Assembly: GCA_002751075.1 (NCBI GenBank)
Contig: NAOQ01000593.1
Location: 24,988-35,113, forward strand
Reading direction: 5' to 3'
Length of the DNA: 10,126 nt
Origin: Ichthyophonus hoferi
Taxonomy: Eukaryota; Opisthokonta; Ichthyosporea; Ichthyophonida; Ichthyophonidae
Below are positions 8,181 through 10,126 of the stretch, one piece after another. The position numbers and the translations under genes were made by a program. Every line of letters starts with the position of its first letter. Position 1 is the stretch's first letter. Below the pieces are notes generated by a model. It did no database searches, was not told where the DNA came from, and saw nothing but the letters and a program-made list of their open reading frames with translations.

Positions 8181-8246
8181 CAGAGCCTGCTACAGAGCCA
8201 GATACCAGAGCCTACAAAAGGGCCGGAGTGAGCCAGAGCCAGAGCC
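8181..8246 (+). repeat. CAGAGCC-rich patch inside the element
   Basis: CAGAGCC occurs five times in 66 bp (8181, 8193, 8206, 8234, 8240), with extra partial copies. This makes one of the few GC-rich patches in the intergenic half of the window. Two plus-strand frames are open across it, one giving Glu-Pro and the other Ser-Gln dipeptide runs, which are products of the repeat and not a recognised protein. Confidence 0.7.
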
Positions 8247-8472
8247 AAAGCGAGCTGGAACATTTAGCATACTGTTTGTTCAAATATCTTTGGTTTTTTT
8301 TTTACATTAGGTGCCATGCCACGGTTACGTCTGAATGTCATCAGGAATTATATAATTCATTTGGTGTGCGACAAACCTATAGCTAAGTAATCACCATGCT
8401 AAGGTTCTTTTCATATTCCTTTTTCATATTTTTATGCCCTAGATGAGATAATCCGCCTAGGCCAAGAGTGAG

Positions 8473-8831
8473 CGTTAAAACAGAAATATTTAATTATTTT
8501 AGGTATTTCTTTAGATGACTATAAACTTTGAGTATTATTTGCAATTTTTATTGCATATGCAACCAGGGAAAATGAATAGCAATATAATGGGTGTTAAACA
8601 GCAATCGAAGATGATCTATCAAAATTAAACCAGCCAATGGTAGAGGGTCCAGATACATTGCTTAGGCATCAAGTCCTGCTGACCTGTTTAATAATAGAAA
8701 TATGTCATTGTATATCTGTACTCCGTGTATAAAAAGAAACACACTTGAACATTCCTTAATTCGGTATTCTCTGCCCTTATAAACGAATATAAGTTACAGG
8801 AGCGCTCATGTCTCTATTTATCATTCCCAAC
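8473..8831. repeat. Right terminal direct repeat
   Basis: This is the partner of 7481-7899, in the same orientation and offset by 992 bp. Matching blocks are TATCTGTACTCCGTGTAT at 8713-8730, CTTAATTCGGTATT at 8755-8768 and TAAACGAATATAAGTTA at 8780-8796. Confidence 0.85.
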
Positions 8832-9502
8832 ACTTCATAAATTTAGCGTTTTATATAAAGAATATTTCAGAACCCAACATTAAATAATTAAATAATTTTA
8901 AATATAGTTACTTTGGCTATGTTGCATATGCAACTATATTTACATACCATTTTATTTGCTTGATTACACATTAAAAACCACATTTTTTCAATAAAATGGA
9001 AAGTAAACAATTATCATCAATAATTAAAATGATTTGGTATTCAAATGCAATATCTTATTGGCCATTTAAATATATTTCCAAAAGGGGAATTATAATCGTT
9101 ATTTTCATTGGTAGTAGGCACAAGTAAACTATGTATGATTGGGCAAAATTGGGGTTATGGCTTTTGGTGCGCTCCGTAATACTTTTAATTTTAAATACCA
9201 ATAGTATAAGAATATTTAAAATTTAAAACATTCAGTAATTTCAAGCTATTTAAAAATGCTCTAATTGCCGTATTGCATATTATCATATCATAACATTTTA
9301 ATCTAGAATATGTCCAAATTAAATGTAATTAATCGCAGATTAATAACGATTATATAGATTACTTTATATGATTGGTAAGTATTGTCCAATAATATCCAGC
9401 AATATCAACCAATCAGTTAAATTCTTTGAAATTTAACAGAAAGAATATGCTAGCACTGTTGATAATATCTTATAAAAATCTAATGTATTAATATGTTTTA
9501 TA
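8832..9502. other. AT-rich intergenic DNA upstream of HDHD5
   Basis: No gene or RNA is recognised. It contains the nested inverted repeat at 8901-8940 and several near-palindromic A/T strings. Confidence 0.5.
8901..8940. repeat. Nested inverted repeat around GTTGCATATGCAAC
   Basis: GTTGCATATGCAAC (8921-8934) is a perfect 14-bp palindrome. A larger pairing overlaps it: AATATAGTT (8901-8909) with AACTATATT (8932-8940). The two structures compete for the same AAC bases. The string TTGCATATGCAA also occurs inside the right direct repeat near 8552. It contains octamer-like ATGCAA half-sites. Confidence 0.6.
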
Positions 9503-9503
9503 A

Positions 9504-9526
9504 TATAAATAGGAAAACCCACCAAT
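9504..9526 (+). promoter_or_regulatory. Possible HDHD5 promoter elements
   Basis: TATAAATA at 9504-9511 and CCAAT at 9522-9526 lie about 100-125 bp upstream of the HDHD5 start codon. Between them and the ATG is a low-complexity TACTATACAC-type stretch (about 9545-9620). In DNA this AT-rich the TATA match carries little weight. Confidence 0.2.
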
Positions 9527-9627
9527 AGGATGGAGATAATCATATCTAGCATACGTACTATATTTAATATATACTATATATACTACCTACTATACACTAT
9601 ACATACATACTATACACTGTACCCACT

Positions 9628-10003
9628 ATGTCTACTCTTGTAAACATGGCTTGTTTACCCGCCATCCTTCGGCGGTTGGTACCCTCCGCTCCAAGATTTA
9701 TGGCGTGCATGAGACATGCACATACTAAAGGTGAATGAATATAGAGTATACATATATATATTGTATGCAGAGATGTTTAATTGCTTGTATGCCTGTATAA
9801 TTGTAGGTAGGTAGGTAGATATATTGTATACAAGCATGTGGTACGGTTGGTATTAACCCTATGTACCTACACTACCCCCATATACACACACACGCAGCCA
9901 CCCTCCCTGGGTTTATCTTAGATATAGATGGAGTGATGACAAGAGGGGATGTGGTGCTGAAGGAGGGGAAGGAGGCGATGAGATTGCTGGCCAGTAACAG
10001 TAG
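9628..10003 (+). CDS. HDHD5: HAD-family hydrolase, HDHD5/CECR5 type, 5' two exons (partial)
   Basis: Exon 1 (9628-9730) encodes MSTLVNMACLPAILRRLVPS and 14 more residues, rich in Arg and hydrophobic residues and free of Asp and Glu. That is typical of a mitochondrial targeting peptide. Exon 2 (9898-10003), joined in phase 1 (G+CC, Ala35), encodes TLPGFILDIDGVMTRGDVV and then LKEGKEAMRLLASNS. FILDIDGVMTRG is HAD motif I, with Asp43 as expected nucleophile and Asp45 as general acid. The pattern DIDGVxxRG, followed by an A-x-x-x-L-L helix, fits the human HDHD5 (CECR5) and yeast YKR070W family; human HDHD5 is mitochondrial. The donor AG|GTAACT at 10004 is phase 2, and the rest lies beyond the window. 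An alternative start is Met7, with the better context AACATGG. The substrate of this family is not established. Confidence 0.85.
9731..9897 (+). other. HDHD5: HDHD5 intron 1 (167 bp)
   Basis: The donor is AAAG|GTGAAT and the acceptor CACACGCAG. It contains a (TAGG)n microsatellite at 9803-9818, like that in CERK intron 1, and a (CA)n run just before the acceptor. Confidence 0.8.
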
Positions 10004-10126
10004 GTAACTTACCACTAATATGGGGTTATGGTATATATATCCTATTATTGTTGGTTATGGCCATATATTTATAGCATATCTATCTATTGGTTTGTAGATC
10101 TATAACCTTATTTATTATATATATAT
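10004..10126 (+). other. HDHD5: Start of HDHD5 intron 2, cut by window end
   Basis: The frame carried through exon 2 meets TAA immediately after the GTAACT donor, as expected of an intron. The visible part is AT-rich and ends in a (TA)n run. No further exon is seen. Confidence 0.7.

Larger units (their letters stand above)
7481..8831. mobile_element. Old LTR-type element, non-coding (TRIM-like), putative
   Basis: Two direct repeats, 7481-7899 and 8473-8831, enclose a 573-bp middle. Immediately after the left repeat, TGGTAACAGAG at 7901-7911 closely resembles the initiator-tRNA-Met primer-binding site of many LTR retrotransposons (TGGTATCAGAGC). Together these suggest a short LTR element without its own genes, of the TRIM or SMART kind. 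The two end repeats agree at roughly four-fifths of positions by eye and differ by indels, so the insertion is old. No convincing polypurine tract or target-site duplication is seen; the flanks (ACTTTC on the left, ACTTC on the right) are only suggestive. A plain segmental duplication is the main alternative. No gag, pol or envelope sequence is visible. Confidence 0.5.

Noticed and set aside
8068-8386. Two overlapping plus-strand open frames with Glu-Pro and Ser-Gln runs
   Set aside because: The runs come from the CAGAGCC simple repeat read in two frames. No protein family is recognised.

Overview
The window looks like AT-rich nuclear DNA from an invertebrate animal. Its genes have short introns with GT..AG borders, there are AATAAA poly(A) signals, and the best-preserved gene is a ceramide kinase with the full animal-type domain set. 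The low GC and compact genes would fit a sponge such as a demosponge, but that is inference; nothing here names the species.

Layout, left to right. Positions 1-124 hold a 9-bp tandem repeat. Positions 294-828 hold a weak candidate for a tiny plus-strand gene, or the 3' end of one: a lysine-rich open exon with a strong ACCATGG start, a possible second exon ending in Cys-Leu-Leu-Leu, and two AATAAA signals. Positions 1192-4404 hold a complete four-exon minus-strand gene for ceramide kinase (CERK). Its reading phases agree at all three introns, giving 642 residues. It has a poly(A) signal at 1021-1026 and a GC box just upstream of the start. Positions 4441-6985 are AT-rich intergenic DNA with no gene I can support. 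A 22-bp satellite array fills about 6986-7287, and a fragment of the same satellite lies in CERK intron 3. Positions 7481-8831 are a pair of diverged direct repeats around a 573-bp middle with a primer-binding-site-like motif, which I read as an old, non-coding LTR-type (TRIM-like) element. After more AT-rich DNA, a plus-strand gene starts at 9628: the first two exons of a mitochondrial HAD-family hydrolase of the HDHD5/CECR5 type, which runs off the right edge.

CERK and HDHD5 are divergent (head to head) but 5.2 kb apart, so a shared promoter is unlikely. CERK makes ceramide-1-phosphate at membranes. HDHD5 is a mitochondrial phosphatase-like protein of poorly known substrate. I see no functional link between them. 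The most unusual feature is a threefold 22-residue repeat in the N-terminal extension of the ceramide kinase, which I do not recognise from vertebrate CERK.
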